A stretch of DNA of 64,000 bases from an uncultured Hungatella sp. (GTDB lineage Bacteria > Bacillota > Clostridia > Lachnospirales > Lachnospiraceae), in NCBI GenBank assembly GCA_910585435.1, contig CAJUEJ010000017.1, forward strand, positions 15,019 to 79,018, written 5' to 3'. Every line of letters starts with the position of its first letter. Positions within the stretch are counted from its first letter, which is position 1. The notes under the pieces were generated by a model. It did no database searches, was not told the DNA's origin, and saw nothing but the letters and a program-made list of their open reading frames with translations. Below are positions 16,749-25,366 of this stretch, piece by piece. A program made the translations under genes and the position numbers.

Positions 16749-18461
16749 ATGAAAAGCAGAAAAAAACTGCCGATTGGGGTTGAGGAGTTCGCGGTAATCC
16801 GTAAAGAGGGGTTTTACTATGTGGATAAGACAGGATTGATAAAGGAACTTTTGAGCGGCTGGGGAAAGGTAAATCTGTTTACCCGTCCCAGAAGATTTGG
16901 CAAATCACTCAATATGAATATGCTCAAGACATTCTTTGAGTACGGCTGTGACGGCAGCCTCTTTGATGAGCTGGAGATTTCACAGGAAAAGGAACTATGT
17001 GAAACGTATATGGGAAAATTTCCGGTAATTTCTGTCACTTTGAAGGATGCCGGGGCCTTAAACTATGAGGATGCCAGGAATCGGCTGTGTTCGATTATAG
17101 GAAATGAGGCCATGAGGTTCCAGTTTCTGCTGGACAGCCAGAGTCTTTCCGAACTGGAGAAAGAGATGTACAGGCAGCTGGTATGTGTGGGGAAGGCCGG
17201 ACAGTCCGCCTTTGTCATGTCAGACAGCGTGCTGGGGGACAGCCTGCTGGTGCTGTGCAGGCTTCTTGGCAAGCACTATAACACCAACGTGATTCTGTTG
17301 ATTGATGAGTATGATGTGCCTTTGGATAAGGCAAACCAGTTTGGCTATTATGATGAAATGATGGATTTGTTGAGAACTATGTTTGGCCGCGCGCTGAAAA
17401 GCAATGAAAGCCTTCATTTTGCCGTGCTGACCGGGTGCTTAAGGATTGCTAAGGAGAGCATTTTCACAGGACTGAATAATTTAAACGTTTTGTCCATCAC
17501 CAACCTGCAGTTTGACGAACATTTCGGCTTCATGGATGGGGAAGTGAGGGATATGCTTAAAAATTACGGTTTGGAGCATAAGTATGAGCAGGTGAGGGAG
17601 TGGTATGACGGTTACCGCTTCGGCAATGCGGATGTGTACTGCCCCTGGGATGTAATCAATTACGTAAATCTGCTGCGGTCAGAGCCGGATGCGGTTCCCA
17701 GGGCGTTCTGGCTCAACACCAGTGGAAATGATATCATCAGAAAGTTTCTGCGCATGGCAAAGCAGAAAACCAGGAGGGAGATAGAACAGCTGGTCAATGG
17801 GGAGTTGGTGACGAAAAAGATTAACCAGGAGCTGACCTACCGGGAACTCTACGAAAAGGCTGACAATATCTGGAGCGTGCTTTTTACCACCGGGTATCTG
17901 ACCCAGAGGGAAAAAGTGGATGAGGATACGTACCGTCTGGGAATCCCCAACAAAGAGGTGCGAAAGATTTTTATCGACCAGATTCTGGAATGGTTTCAGG
18001 AGGAGGCCAGGAAGGACACGCCCAATCTGGACGCCTTTTGTGAGGCTTTCGCAAGAGGGGATGCAGGAGAGGTTGAGAGGCGGTTTGATGAGTACCTGAA
18101 GAAGACTATCAGCATCCGGGATACAAGCGTGCGCAAGGAGAAGAAGGAGAACTTCTATCACGGAATTCTTCTGGGACTTTTGAGCCACCGGGAAGACTGG
18201 GATATTGATTCCAATGCAGAGTCAGGCGAAGGGTTCAGCGATATTCTGGTGGAGATTGAGGAGGAAGGGATCGGTATAGTCATAGAGGTGAAGTATCCCG
18301 ACGATTCCAGTCTGGAGACCGGGTGCCAGGGGGCCCTTCGCCAGATTGAGGACAAGGGGTATGAGACAAGGCTTAGACAGGACGGAATGGATGTGATTTT
18401 AAAGTACGGGGTTGCGTGCAGGAAGAAAGAGTGCATGATGCGGATGGCAGACAGGAAATGA
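16749..18461 (+). CDS. AAA-like ATPase with C-terminal PD-(D/E)XK nuclease domain (DUF1703 type)
   Basis: The N-terminal region begins LPIGVEEFAVIRKEGFYYVDKT, the hallmark of the AAA-ATPase-like PF09820 family. RPRRFGKSLNM (residues 46-56) is its Walker A variant, and NVILLIDEYDVPLD is Walker B. The C-terminal FSDILVEIEEEG and IVIEVKYPDD give the D and ExK residues of the associated PD-(D/E)XK domain. Start 16749 follows gaggagg; an upstream GTG/ATG has no site. The length of 570 aa is normal. The family is expanded in gut anaerobes, often in many copies. Its function is not established and may relate to mobile DNA. Confidence 0.85.
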   Translation: MKSRKKLPIGVEEFAVIRKEGFYYVDKTGLIKELLSGWGKVNLFTRPRRFGKSLNMNMLKTFFEYGCDGSLFDELEISQEKELCETYMGKFPVISVTLKDAGALNYEDARNRLCSIIGNEAMRFQFLLDSQSLSELEKEMYRQLVCVGKAGQSAFVMSDSVLGDSLLVLCRLLGKHYNTNVILLIDEYDVPLDKANQFGYYDEMMDLLRTMFGRALKSNESLHFAVLTGCLRIAKESIFTGLNNLNVLSITNLQFDEHFGFMDGEVRDMLKNYGLEHKYEQVREWYDGYRFGNADVYCPWDVINYVNLLRSEPDAVPRAFWLNTSGNDIIRKFLRMAKQKTRREIEQLVNGELVTKKINQELTYRELYEKADNIWSVLFTTGYLTQREKVDEDTYRLGIPNKEVRKIFIDQILEWFQEEARKDTPNLDAFCEAFARGDAGEVERRFDEYLKKTISIRDTSVRKEKKENFYHGILLGLLSHREDWDIDSNAESGEGFSDILVEIEEEGIGIVIEVKYPDDSSLETGCQGALRQIEDKGYETRLRQDGMDVILKYGVACRKKECMMRMADRK

Positions 18462-18653
18462 CGACGCAGCCTGCGCTGGTTTGCAGCGCCTGCCGGGGGG
18501 GTTCTTAAAGCGGCTGTAGCCGTCCGGTGCCCATGGACACGGGAGGCAAGACATGCAGGGCGTGGAGACGGCGCAGAAGCGTGGCAGGGAGGCAAAGGGG
18601 CAGGCAGCAGGGGATACAGGTGTCCGGAAGGAAAGGAGCTTGGAAGCGAACGG

Positions 18654-18705
18654 AAAAGGGCTGCTGCACGGATGGTTGGAAAACCGTTCGTGCAGCAGCC
18701 CCTTT
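18654..18705 (-). terminator. Strong rho-independent terminator
   Basis: gggctgctgcacg (18658-18670) pairs perfectly with cgtgcagcagccc, with further pairs inside. On the minus strand it is followed by TTTT, so it ends the rhodanese lipoprotein transcript. The short T-run on the plus strand suggests it may also work in the other direction. Confidence 0.8.
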
Positions 18706-18728
18706 GTATCATGGATATATAGAAATCA

Positions 18729-19742
18729 TTAGTCTGTCACAGTGGGAAGTCCCTTGCCAAGCCAGCCTGCGCCGGTTTCTGCACTGCCCATGCCGCCGGC
18801 CAGGTTATAAGCCTCGTAACCTAACATGCGCAGAACAGCCAGAGTCTGGGAAGCGGTCTGTCCGGTGTAGCAGTATACAACCACTGGTTTGTCCTTTGGA
18901 AGCTGTGCCAGCTGCTCCTGCATTCCCTTGCCGAACGGAATATTGACAGCGCCTGCAATGTGGCCTTCGTCAAAATCCTTTGCCTGACGGATAGAAAGGA
19001 TGGTGTAATCCTCGCTCTCTGCCTCTACCAGTTCGCCTAAAGCGTCAACCGGGAAGTTGAAGGAAGAGAAGGTGTTGGAGGTAGCTTCTGCAAAGTAATC
19101 GGCAATGGCTGCTGCGATTGCTTCATCTACTTCGTAGGTCTCATCCGGAAGCACATTTTCCGTAGTCTCAATGTAGTTCTCAAAGTTCTCTGCCTTGGAG
19201 ATACCGTTGTTGTATCCGCTCTGGATGTTGGTGGTGTATTTGCCTGCCATAGCCAGCAGGGCAACTGCCTGGGAAGAGGTCTGGCCGCTGTAGCAGTTGA
19301 TGTACAGCATCACGTCATCCGGAATCTTTTCCAGGTTCTCGGCGATAGCCGGGCCGTAAGGAATGTTGACCGCTCCTTTTAAATGGCCTTCTGCGTAAGC
19401 GTCTGGCTGACGGATATCGATAATCAGCATATCCTCTTCCGCATCCATCTTGGCAAATAAGTCTGCCACATTAATCATATGTCTGTCTTCCGGGAAATCT
19501 GCAAAGTAGCTCATGGCAGCTTCGGTGACGGAATCGGTAGCGGCAGCTTCAGTCTCGGCCTCTGTTTCAGGAGCCTCGGTCTCAGCTTCGGCTTCGGTTT
19601 CTGCCTCTGCTTTTGTCTCGGCAGCAGTGGTTGGTGCAGCTGTCTGTGCAGCAGTGGTCTCCGAAACGGTCTTGGTGGCACATCCGGTAATGGTGCTGCC
19701 AAGCAGTGCGGCAGTTAAAATTACAGGTAAGATTTTTTTCAT
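18729..19742 (-). CDS. Tandem rhodanese-domain lipoprotein
   Basis: An extracytoplasmic sulfurtransferase candidate. Residues 1-21 are a lipoprotein signal with lipobox ITGC (C21). Residues about 25-72 are a low-complexity Ala/Glu/Thr linker. Two rhodanese domains follow, with active-site cysteines C150 in NCYSGQTSSQ and C291 in YCYTGQTASQ. Both loops keep cysteine, so both domains could carry persulfide. Rhodaneses transfer sulfane sulfur, typically from thiosulfate. With the second rhodanese lipoprotein and the YeeE/TusA genes nearby, a role in thiosulfate handling at the cell surface is likely. A strong terminator follows. Confidence 0.88.
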   Translation of the reverse strand: MKKILPVILTAALLGSTITGCATKTVSETTAAQTAAPTTAAETKAEAETEAEAETEAPETEAETEAAATDSVTEAAMSYFADFPEDRHMINVADLFAKMDAEEDMLIIDIRQPDAYAEGHLKGAVNIPYGPAIAENLEKIPDDVMLYINCYSGQTSSQAVALLAMAGKYTTNIQSGYNNGISKAENFENYIETTENVLPDETYEVDEAIAAAIADYFAEATSNTFSSFNFPVDALGELVEAESEDYTILSIRQAKDFDEGHIAGAVNIPFGKGMQEQLAQLPKDKPVVVYCYTGQTASQTLAVLRMLGYEAYNLAGGMGSAETGAGWLGKGLPTVTD

Positions 19743-19859
19743 GTTGTTCTCCTTTTTAAACTCTGTGTCAGAGTGGTTTTATTATATGGCTTCCGGACAG
19801 CGCGTCAGTATCATACCATATTGACGCCTGTGCCGGCGGACCGTATAACTTATGTATGG

Positions 19860-20780
19860 CTATGACGCATCCTTGGCAGCCGGAGCAGCGGCTCCTGCCG
19901 GCATCTCAATGGGATTGCTGGAATTGGATGTCCATTCCAGATAAGCGCCGTCGTAGATGCGGATGTTGCGGTAGCCGGCTTCAAACAGCTGTACGAACAC
20001 AGGGGCCGCACGCAGAGAAGTCTGGCAGTAGATAATGATTTCTTTTTCCGGGACAATCCCTTCCTGCAGATAATTAATCTTGGTAATATCCGTGGTTTTG
20101 AATGTCTGGTCGCCGGAGAAGAAATTGGTGTTATAGTCCATCATAACAGAGGTGGGAACTTTTCCAGCCTCATAATACTCTTCCGTGCTTCTTACATCCA
20201 GAAGAATTACGTTGTCGTCAGGCGCATTGACCTGGGCAAGGACTTCTTCCTGGGTAGCCAGCCAGTTGGAAGCAGGCTCCTGTGCTGTAAAAACGGCCTC
20301 TGCCGGAGTGGGTACATCTGTGCTGGACGCCAGATTCTGTGCGCTTATGGCATTAAATCCGCCGTCTACCACTTTCACATCCCGGTGTCCGTACATAAAC
20401 AGGGTCCACAGAAGACGGGAAGCCCCCATTTTGTTGGAGTCATAGGCAATCACGGTAGTCGTGTTGGAAATACCGTTAGCTCCCATAACCTTTTCAATTT
20501 TCTTTTGGGAGGTCAGCATATTTTTTACCGGGACATTGATTACAATGTCGTCAGTAGGAATATTGACCGCACCCTCTACGTGGCCTGCAGCATAGTCTTC
20601 AGCGGAACGGGTATCTACAATGACAACTCCTTCTTTACCTATGTATCCCGGTAAATCCTTCACGCTTAAGATTACCGAAGGATCTGTCTGCACGAATGTG
20701 TGGGAAGCGCAGCCGGAAATTCCGAGAGCCATGAGAACCAGTGCTAAAAACAATGCAGCTTTTTTCGTACACGGGCGCAT
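19860..20780 (-). CDS. Rhodanese-family lipoprotein, thiosulfate/3-mercaptopyruvate sulfurtransferase-like
   Basis: A 306-residue lipoprotein with lipobox ISGC (C24). There are two rhodanese domains of the SseA type. The first is structural: its loop reads AYDSNKMGASR, with D113 where the catalytic cysteine would be. The second has CQTSLRA with C252 as the persulfide-forming cysteine. Start 20780 follows aaaggggg, so an ATG at 20843 is rejected. It is upstream of and probably co-expressed with the other rhodanese gene (117 bp apart). A TTATACTGTAT motif lies 130 bp upstream and is shared with the yeeE operon. Confidence 0.87.
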   Translation of the reverse strand: MRPCTKKAALFLALVLMALGISGCASHTFVQTDPSVILSVKDLPGYIGKEGVVIVDTRSAEDYAAGHVEGAVNIPTDDIVINVPVKNMLTSQKKIEKVMGANGISNTTTVIAYDSNKMGASRLLWTLFMYGHRDVKVVDGGFNAISAQNLASSTDVPTPAEAVFTAQEPASNWLATQEEVLAQVNAPDDNVILLDVRSTEEYYEAGKVPTSVMMDYNTNFFSGDQTFKTTDITKINYLQEGIVPEKEIIIYCQTSLRAAPVFVQLFEAGYRNIRIYDGAYLEWTSNSSNPIEMPAGAAAPAAKDAS

Positions 20781-20911
20781 AAAAAACCCCCTTTCAAATG
20801 TATAATCGTTTGGTGTAGTAATGCGTATCAGTTTGATTGGCAAAAGAGCCTCAATTCTCTTGCTGACTTCTATTGTACTTGATTTTGGGGACGTGGGGGT
20901 ATAGTATTTGC

Positions 20912-20922
20912 TTATACTGTAT
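20912..20922. promoter_or_regulatory. Candidate LysR-type operator, TTATACTGTAT
   Basis: The same 11 bases form the core of the dyad at 29993-30020 in front of the yeeE operon. It is upstream of the rhodanese gene transcribed leftward. A second half-like atagtat lies 9 bases away. Regulation by the LysR protein at 28891 is inferred. Confidence 0.4.
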
Positions 20923-20966
20923 CTGTTAATTTAATAACGAGGGGATTTTAGGCGGAGATATAATAT

Positions 20967-21160
20967 GATAGAAGCGTCAAAAGGTCTTTTGCCGCTTCTC
21001 ATGATACGGATTGCTCCGCACTTCGTGCTCCCGCAATCCTAAAACACCTCAAATCCGCTCATTTTTCTATGAAAAATGGCTACTTTTCGGTGTTTTTCGC
21101 GTCCCAAAGTCATGCTTTTTCATGCGAGCATGAAACGCATGACCTTTTGACGCTTGTATC
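20967..21160. mobile_element. MITE-like element family A, copy A3 (194 bp, divergent subtype)
   Basis: Terminal inverted repeats gatagaagcgtcaaaaggtc and, at the right in complement, gatacaagcgtcaaaaggtc match at 19 of 20 positions. The 7-bp direct repeat ataatat flanks it (20960-20966 and 21161-21167). It shares the blocks ggattgctccg, cgcaatcct and ggctacttttt with A1 and A2 but lacks their central hairpin of about 45 bases. Confidence 0.82.
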
Positions 21161-21198
21161 ATAATATAAGGAAAGGACATAGGAAGAGAGGGGCAGGG

Positions 21199-22821
21199 AT
21201 GACAGAGGCAGGGATGACAGAGAAGAAAACAGAAAATGTCAGATGGAACATAGGGGCAGCGGTGTATATTGTGTTATTCAGCCTGGTATCGCTGGCCTTC
21301 CTGGAGCAATTTCCTTTTGTCCACTCGGACGAGAGCTGGCTGGCAGGGCTTACCAGGGGGATGATGGAAGAGGGAAGTATTGGGGTTACGGAGGCTTTTT
21401 TTGATTTGAAGCCCAGGTATCCCCATGGGATAAAGACATTTTTTCATGTGATGCAGATGGGGATGATGGCTGTCTTGGGATATGGTGTACGGTCTGTCAG
21501 GCTGTTGTCCTGGATTGGGGGAGGGGCGGCACTTTGGATGTGCTTTCTCTGTGGGAAGAGGCTCTTAAACAGTGGGAAAAAAGGCTTTTTTCTCATGGCA
21601 GTGTTCAGTCTGGATATTCAGTTTCTTTATGCCTCCCATTTTGCCAGGCAGGAGATTCTGTTGTGCCTGGTTCAGTGGATTTGTCTTTGGAAGCTTTTTT
21701 CGCCGGAAGGATTTTATGACAGAAAGACAGCTGTAATTCTGGGTGTCTGTACCGGACTGTCCATCGGCCTTCATCCCAACAGCTTTCTCATCGGGACGAT
21801 GAACGGGATGTGTTTCCTCACAGGAGCCTTTAAGGCCGGAAAAAGGGGAAGAAAAAGCCGCTGGCGGAGCCCCCTTGCCTGGTATGTCCTGGTGACAGCC
21901 GTCTTCGGCGCTGCCTTTGTGGGCTTAAGCTTCTCCATGGACAGGCAGTTTCTTCTGCATTATTTTTCTAACGGCGCGGCGGAGTTCGGCATAGACGCAG
22001 GGGCAGGGGAAAAGCTTCTGGGGTTTTTCGGTTTCCTGGGCAGGCTGTATGAAAGAAACAGCGGAACCTACTATCTTCCTGATATCCGGTTTCAGTTTTT
22101 CCTGTTCGGAGGCAGCCTTCTGATGGCGGCGGCTGTGTATGCGGCCATGAGGAAGGAGATGGGAGAGACGGCAGGGAAGATAGAGATTTTGCTTGCAGGA
22201 TCTGCAGGAATCATGGCAGGGATGATGATAATCGGAAGGTACAATCAGACCAGCATCCTTTTTTTCTTTCCCTTTGGCTACATGGCCGCAGCCATGGCCC
22301 TGGAGCTGTTTGAAGGAAAGGTGAAGAAGGGGCTGTGGGCACTGCTTCTGGCGGCTGCGTGCGGCCTGACCGGGGTTCAGGTTTCAGGGGAGATAAAAAA
22401 GGGAGATTATGACAGTTACAGAGAAAAGATACAGGAATTGATTCCGGAAGGCTCCAGAGTCCTGGGAAATCTGAATATGGAATTTTTTATGGAGTATGAC
22501 TGCCTCAGGGATTACAGGAACCTTCCCTATGCGGTGGAAGGAGAGGGACTTGAGGCGTACCTGGAGAGGAATCAGATTGAGTACATCGTGTATCATCAGG
22601 AGCTGGATTATCTTTGGGAACACCGCCCCTATTATAACGTGATTTACGGAAACGTAATGTTTGTGGAAGAACTGGGAGAATACTGCCGGGAAAACTGCCA
22701 GAGGGTGGGAAGCTTTGAAGACCCCTGGTACGGAATCCGGGTGGCAGGCTTAAGAGGGCAGGAGGCGTATGGCCGGGTGACGGTTTATCGAAGGGCCTCC
22801 TCCAGCTCTTCCTTTAAATGA
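21199..22821 (+). CDS. Multi-pass membrane protein, GT-C (ArnT/PMT-like) glycosyltransferase candidate
   Basis: About ten hydrophobic segments spread from residue 20 to 405, then a soluble tail of about 135 residues. The short N-terminal loop after the first membrane segment carries FVHSDESWLAGLTRGM; an acidic pair at this position is typical of GT-C lipid-linked sugar transferases. That supports the class but not a substrate. The start could be ATG 21199 or 21214; an upstream frame to 21154 lies inside element A3 and is rejected. Its 3' end overlaps the convergent ABC ATPase gene by 37 bp. Confidence 0.65.
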   Translation: MTEAGMTEKKTENVRWNIGAAVYIVLFSLVSLAFLEQFPFVHSDESWLAGLTRGMMEEGSIGVTEAFFDLKPRYPHGIKTFFHVMQMGMMAVLGYGVRSVRLLSWIGGGAALWMCFLCGKRLLNSGKKGFFLMAVFSLDIQFLYASHFARQEILLCLVQWICLWKLFSPEGFYDRKTAVILGVCTGLSIGLHPNSFLIGTMNGMCFLTGAFKAGKRGRKSRWRSPLAWYVLVTAVFGAAFVGLSFSMDRQFLLHYFSNGAAEFGIDAGAGEKLLGFFGFLGRLYERNSGTYYLPDIRFQFFLFGGSLLMAAAVYAAMRKEMGETAGKIEILLAGSAGIMAGMMIIGRYNQTSILFFFPFGYMAAAMALELFEGKVKKGLWALLLAAACGLTGVQVSGEIKKGDYDSYREKIQELIPEGSRVLGNLNMEFFMEYDCLRDYRNLPYAVEGEGLEAYLERNQIEYIVYHQELDYLWEHRPYYNVIYGNVMFVEELGEYCRENCQRVGSFEDPWYGIRVAGLRGQEAYGRVTVYRRASSSSSFK

Positions 22822-23501
22822 GTGTGTGGTTTTAAGTTGTCGTAGAAATGGGAGATGCGGTGAGAGCTGCGGCTTAAGATGGCGATTCTGGTTCCCAGGG
22901 TCAGAGCTTCTTCAATATCATGGGTTACCAGGATAACTGTGGAATGGTTTTTTAAGGCCAGCTCCTTTAAAGACGCCTGGAGCTGTGTCCTGGTAAGGTA
23001 ATCCAGGCTGGAAAACGGCTCGTCCATAAGGAGAACCCTGGGATTTAAGGCCAGGGCCCGGGCCAGGGCGCCCCGCTGCTTCATACCGCCGGACAGAGTG
23101 TGGGGATAGCTGTCCTTAAAGTCTAAAAGTCCGGTCATGGAAAGAGAATGGAGAGCCGCAGCCTGGCGGTCAGAAGCGTTTTCCCCTTTCTTCGCCTTTT
23201 TCAGGGCATAGGTAATATTTTTTTCCAGGGTGAACCAGGGAAACAGCTGGTCAAAGCTCTGAAATACCATAACCATCTGGCCGGACGGTTTTTCAACCGG
23301 TTTTCCCTCCAGAAGGATGCTGCCGGAGTCCGGCTTCAGAAACCCTCCCATAAGCCGCAGCAGGGTGGTCTTGCCACAGCCGCTCTGCCCCAGAATCACC
23401 AGGAAATCCCCTTCCCTGACAGTCAGGCTGATATGGGACAGAACTTCCTGCTGGGAAGAACCTTCCGTATATTTTTTGCATACATCCGTGATTTCTAACA
23501 T
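22785..23501 (-). CDS. ABC transporter ATP-binding protein, SsuB/TauB-like
   Basis: The ATPase subunit of an importer. Walker A is GQSGCGKTT, the Q-loop is VFQSFDQLFPW, the signature is LSGGMKQR, Walker B is VLLMDEPFSSLD, and the switch histidine is in VTHDIEEA. The Q-loop with FPW and the 238-residue length fit the nitrate/sulfonate/taurine family. It is the last gene of a leftward operon of binding protein, permease and ATPase (13 bp after the permease). The substrate is probably a sulfonate or related sulfur compound, given the neighbours; a thiamine precursor is the main alternative. Confidence 0.88.
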   Translation of the reverse strand: MLEITDVCKKYTEGSSQQEVLSHISLTVREGDFLVILGQSGCGKTTLLRLMGGFLKPDSGSILLEGKPVEKPSGQMVMVFQSFDQLFPWFTLEKNITYALKKAKKGENASDRQAAALHSLSMTGLLDFKDSYPHTLSGGMKQRGALARALALNPRVLLMDEPFSSLDYLTRTQLQASLKELALKNHSTVILVTHDIEEALTLGTRIAILSRSSHRISHFYDNLKPHTHLKEELEEALR

Positions 23502-23513
23502 AAGCTCCTCCTC

Positions 23514-24302
23514 CTATCCCTTCATCCCCCACCGTTTTATGGTATGCTTCTCCAGAATTGAGAAGCACACGTCCTCCACAAGGATGCCGATGAGAATCAC
23601 CAGAACAATTCCTGCAAACAGTCCGGCGGTATCCATGAAGGTTCTCTGATTCAGAAGATACCAGCCGATGCCTCCCTTATTGCCGACTGCGCCGAATACC
23701 ATCTCGGCGCTGATTAAGGCGCGCCAGGCCCTGGCCCAGCCGATTTTTAAGCCGGAAAGGACATAGCCCATGGAGGCCCGGAGCATGATTTCAAAGGTGA
23801 TGGCGGCAGGCCCCATGGAAAGATTCCTCCCTGCATCCAGATAGATGGCAGGGACAGAAGAGAAGCCGGCCAGAAGATTTAAAAGCATAGGCCACAGGGC
23901 GGAATGGATGATGATGGCAAGGACAGCCTTCGTCCCGGTTCCGAACCACATGATAATAAGAGGCAGAAGGGCCAGACCAGGCAGTGGGTGGGCAATGGTT
24001 GTCAGGGTATCCATAAAGCTTGCCGCCCATTTGGAATGGATGGACAAAAGCCCTGCGGCAAGGGATAGAAGCAGGGCGATAAAAAGCCCTGAGCTGATAA
24101 GCCACAGGGAAGACAAGGTCTGCCCCAGAAGGTTTCCGTAAAACAGATCCTCCCACAAAGTGATGAGGACGGCTTCCACAGAGGGAAACAGCATGGGAGA
24201 TACCCGGGATATTTTAACCCACAGCTCCCATATAAGAAGCAGCAGCAGGCACCAGAAGGCACGTCCAAGGCCTTTTGCATGTTTTCGGAAAAATAAGTTC
24301 AT
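23514..24302 (-). CDS. ABC transporter permease, SsuC/TauC-like
   Basis: A 262-residue inner-membrane permease of the BPD_transp_1 family with six hydrophobic segments. The EAA loop appears as RASMGYVLSGLKIGWARAWR followed by ALISAEMVFG, where the conserved G and the downstream E-M contact the ATPase. It lies between the binding protein and ATPase genes in one leftward unit. The family imports aliphatic sulfonates, nitrate or pyrimidine precursors; only context suggests sulfur. Confidence 0.87.
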   Translation of the reverse strand: MNLFFRKHAKGLGRAFWCLLLLLIWELWVKISRVSPMLFPSVEAVLITLWEDLFYGNLLGQTLSSLWLISSGLFIALLLSLAAGLLSIHSKWAASFMDTLTTIAHPLPGLALLPLIIMWFGTGTKAVLAIIIHSALWPMLLNLLAGFSSVPAIYLDAGRNLSMGPAAITFEIMLRASMGYVLSGLKIGWARAWRALISAEMVFGAVGNKGGIGWYLLNQRTFMDTAGLFAGIVLVILIGILVEDVCFSILEKHTIKRWGMKG

Positions 24303-24333
24303 AGGCTATAGCCGGTCTCCTTTCTGCTTGTTT

Positions 24334-24360
24334 GCAATAGTTCAAGGGTTATCTGAAAGG
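24334..24360. repeat. REP-like palindrome family F, copy 3
   Basis: gcaatagttcaagggttatctgaaaggtt matches the family F core agttcaagggttatctgaa. It overlaps the last codons and stop of the binding-protein gene, so it supplies the C-terminal residues LSDNP. Confidence 0.6.
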
Positions 24361-25310
24361 TTCCCCTTGTTTACATTATCAAATATAATGGTGTCAAAAT
24401 CCGGATTCCCTTTTGTCAGCCCCATTTTTTCCATGGCGGCGCTGAGCTGGGGAATTCCCTCCAGCCGGTTGGAATAGATGGTGCCGTTGTAGGTCATCTG
24501 CTCCATCAGGGCCTCCTCCGAGATCCCGTAGACAGGGGCCAGAATCTGAACGCATTCTTCCATATTATCATTGATATAGTCAATGGACTCATCCAGGGCT
24601 TCAATAAAAGCATCGTACCAGTCTCTGTGTTCTTCATAAAAATCTGTCATGGCCACACCGCTTATGAAGGTAAAGGGCATTCCCATAATCTCTTCTCCGG
24701 TAGCCATGACGGACATGCCGGCCTCAACCTCCTGCTGGATATAGGGGGGAGTGGCCACATGGGCCGTGATTTCTGTATCAGACAAAAGGGCCTGAAGGGC
24801 ATCCGGGTGGCTCATGGATACAAGCTGGCTGTCTAAAGCCATGGGATCTCCCAGCTGCTGGTCAGCCAGCATACACAGAAGAACATGCTGGGTACAGCCT
24901 GGGGAGAGGATGGCGATTCGATCCTGCTCTGTAAAATCAGCCAGGCTTTTTATGTCAGGACTGCGGGTTACGACAGCTACCTGGTTGGAGCTGATGCCGG
25001 TGGCATATTTCCACTCCATGCCGTTGTCAATGCCGATGAGTACAGGGGCGATCCCCATAAAACCAAAATCCACTTCCCCGTTCATCATGCTTTCGCGGAT
25101 GGCCGTAGGGCCGCCGAACTGCTGCCAGCTGATGGTGACGCCGGGAAGCTTCTTTTCCAGGATTCCCTTTTCTTTCATAATATTTAAGGGGGCATAGGCG
25201 ATGCCGTACTGTTCGGCAATCCCTATGACAGGCTGTTCTTTTTTCCGGCATCCCCACAGGGCCAGGGATGACAGGAGAAGAAGGAACATGAGAGAAAAAC
25301 TTTTTTTCAT
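24342..25310 (-). CDS. ABC substrate-binding lipoprotein, SsuA/NMT1-like
   Basis: A 322-residue lipoprotein with lipobox LALWGC (C21). The fold shows an N-terminal IGIAEQYGIAYAPLNIMKEKG, then FGGPTAIRESMMNGEVDFGF, which is the SsuA/THI5 pattern where the ligand sits between two lobes. It is the first gene of the leftward importer operon. The likely ligand is a sulfonate because of adjacent rhodanese, TusA and YeeE genes, but the residues do not decide this. Its extreme C-terminus is encoded by a family F palindrome, so the original end has probably been replaced. Confidence 0.85.
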   Translation of the reverse strand: MKKSFSLMFLLLLSSLALWGCRKKEQPVIGIAEQYGIAYAPLNIMKEKGILEKKLPGVTISWQQFGGPTAIRESMMNGEVDFGFMGIAPVLIGIDNGMEWKYATGISSNQVAVVTRSPDIKSLADFTEQDRIAILSPGCTQHVLLCMLADQQLGDPMALDSQLVSMSHPDALQALLSDTEITAHVATPPYIQQEVEAGMSVMATGEEIMGMPFTFISGVAMTDFYEEHRDWYDAFIEALDESIDYINDNMEECVQILAPVYGISEEALMEQMTYNGTIYSNRLEGIPQLSAAMEKMGLTKGNPDFDTIIFDNVNKGNLSDNP

Positions 25311-25366
25311 TGCGGATTCCTTTCTGTTTTTCAGACGTCTGTGGATTTGACGTATGAAGCAAGTAT

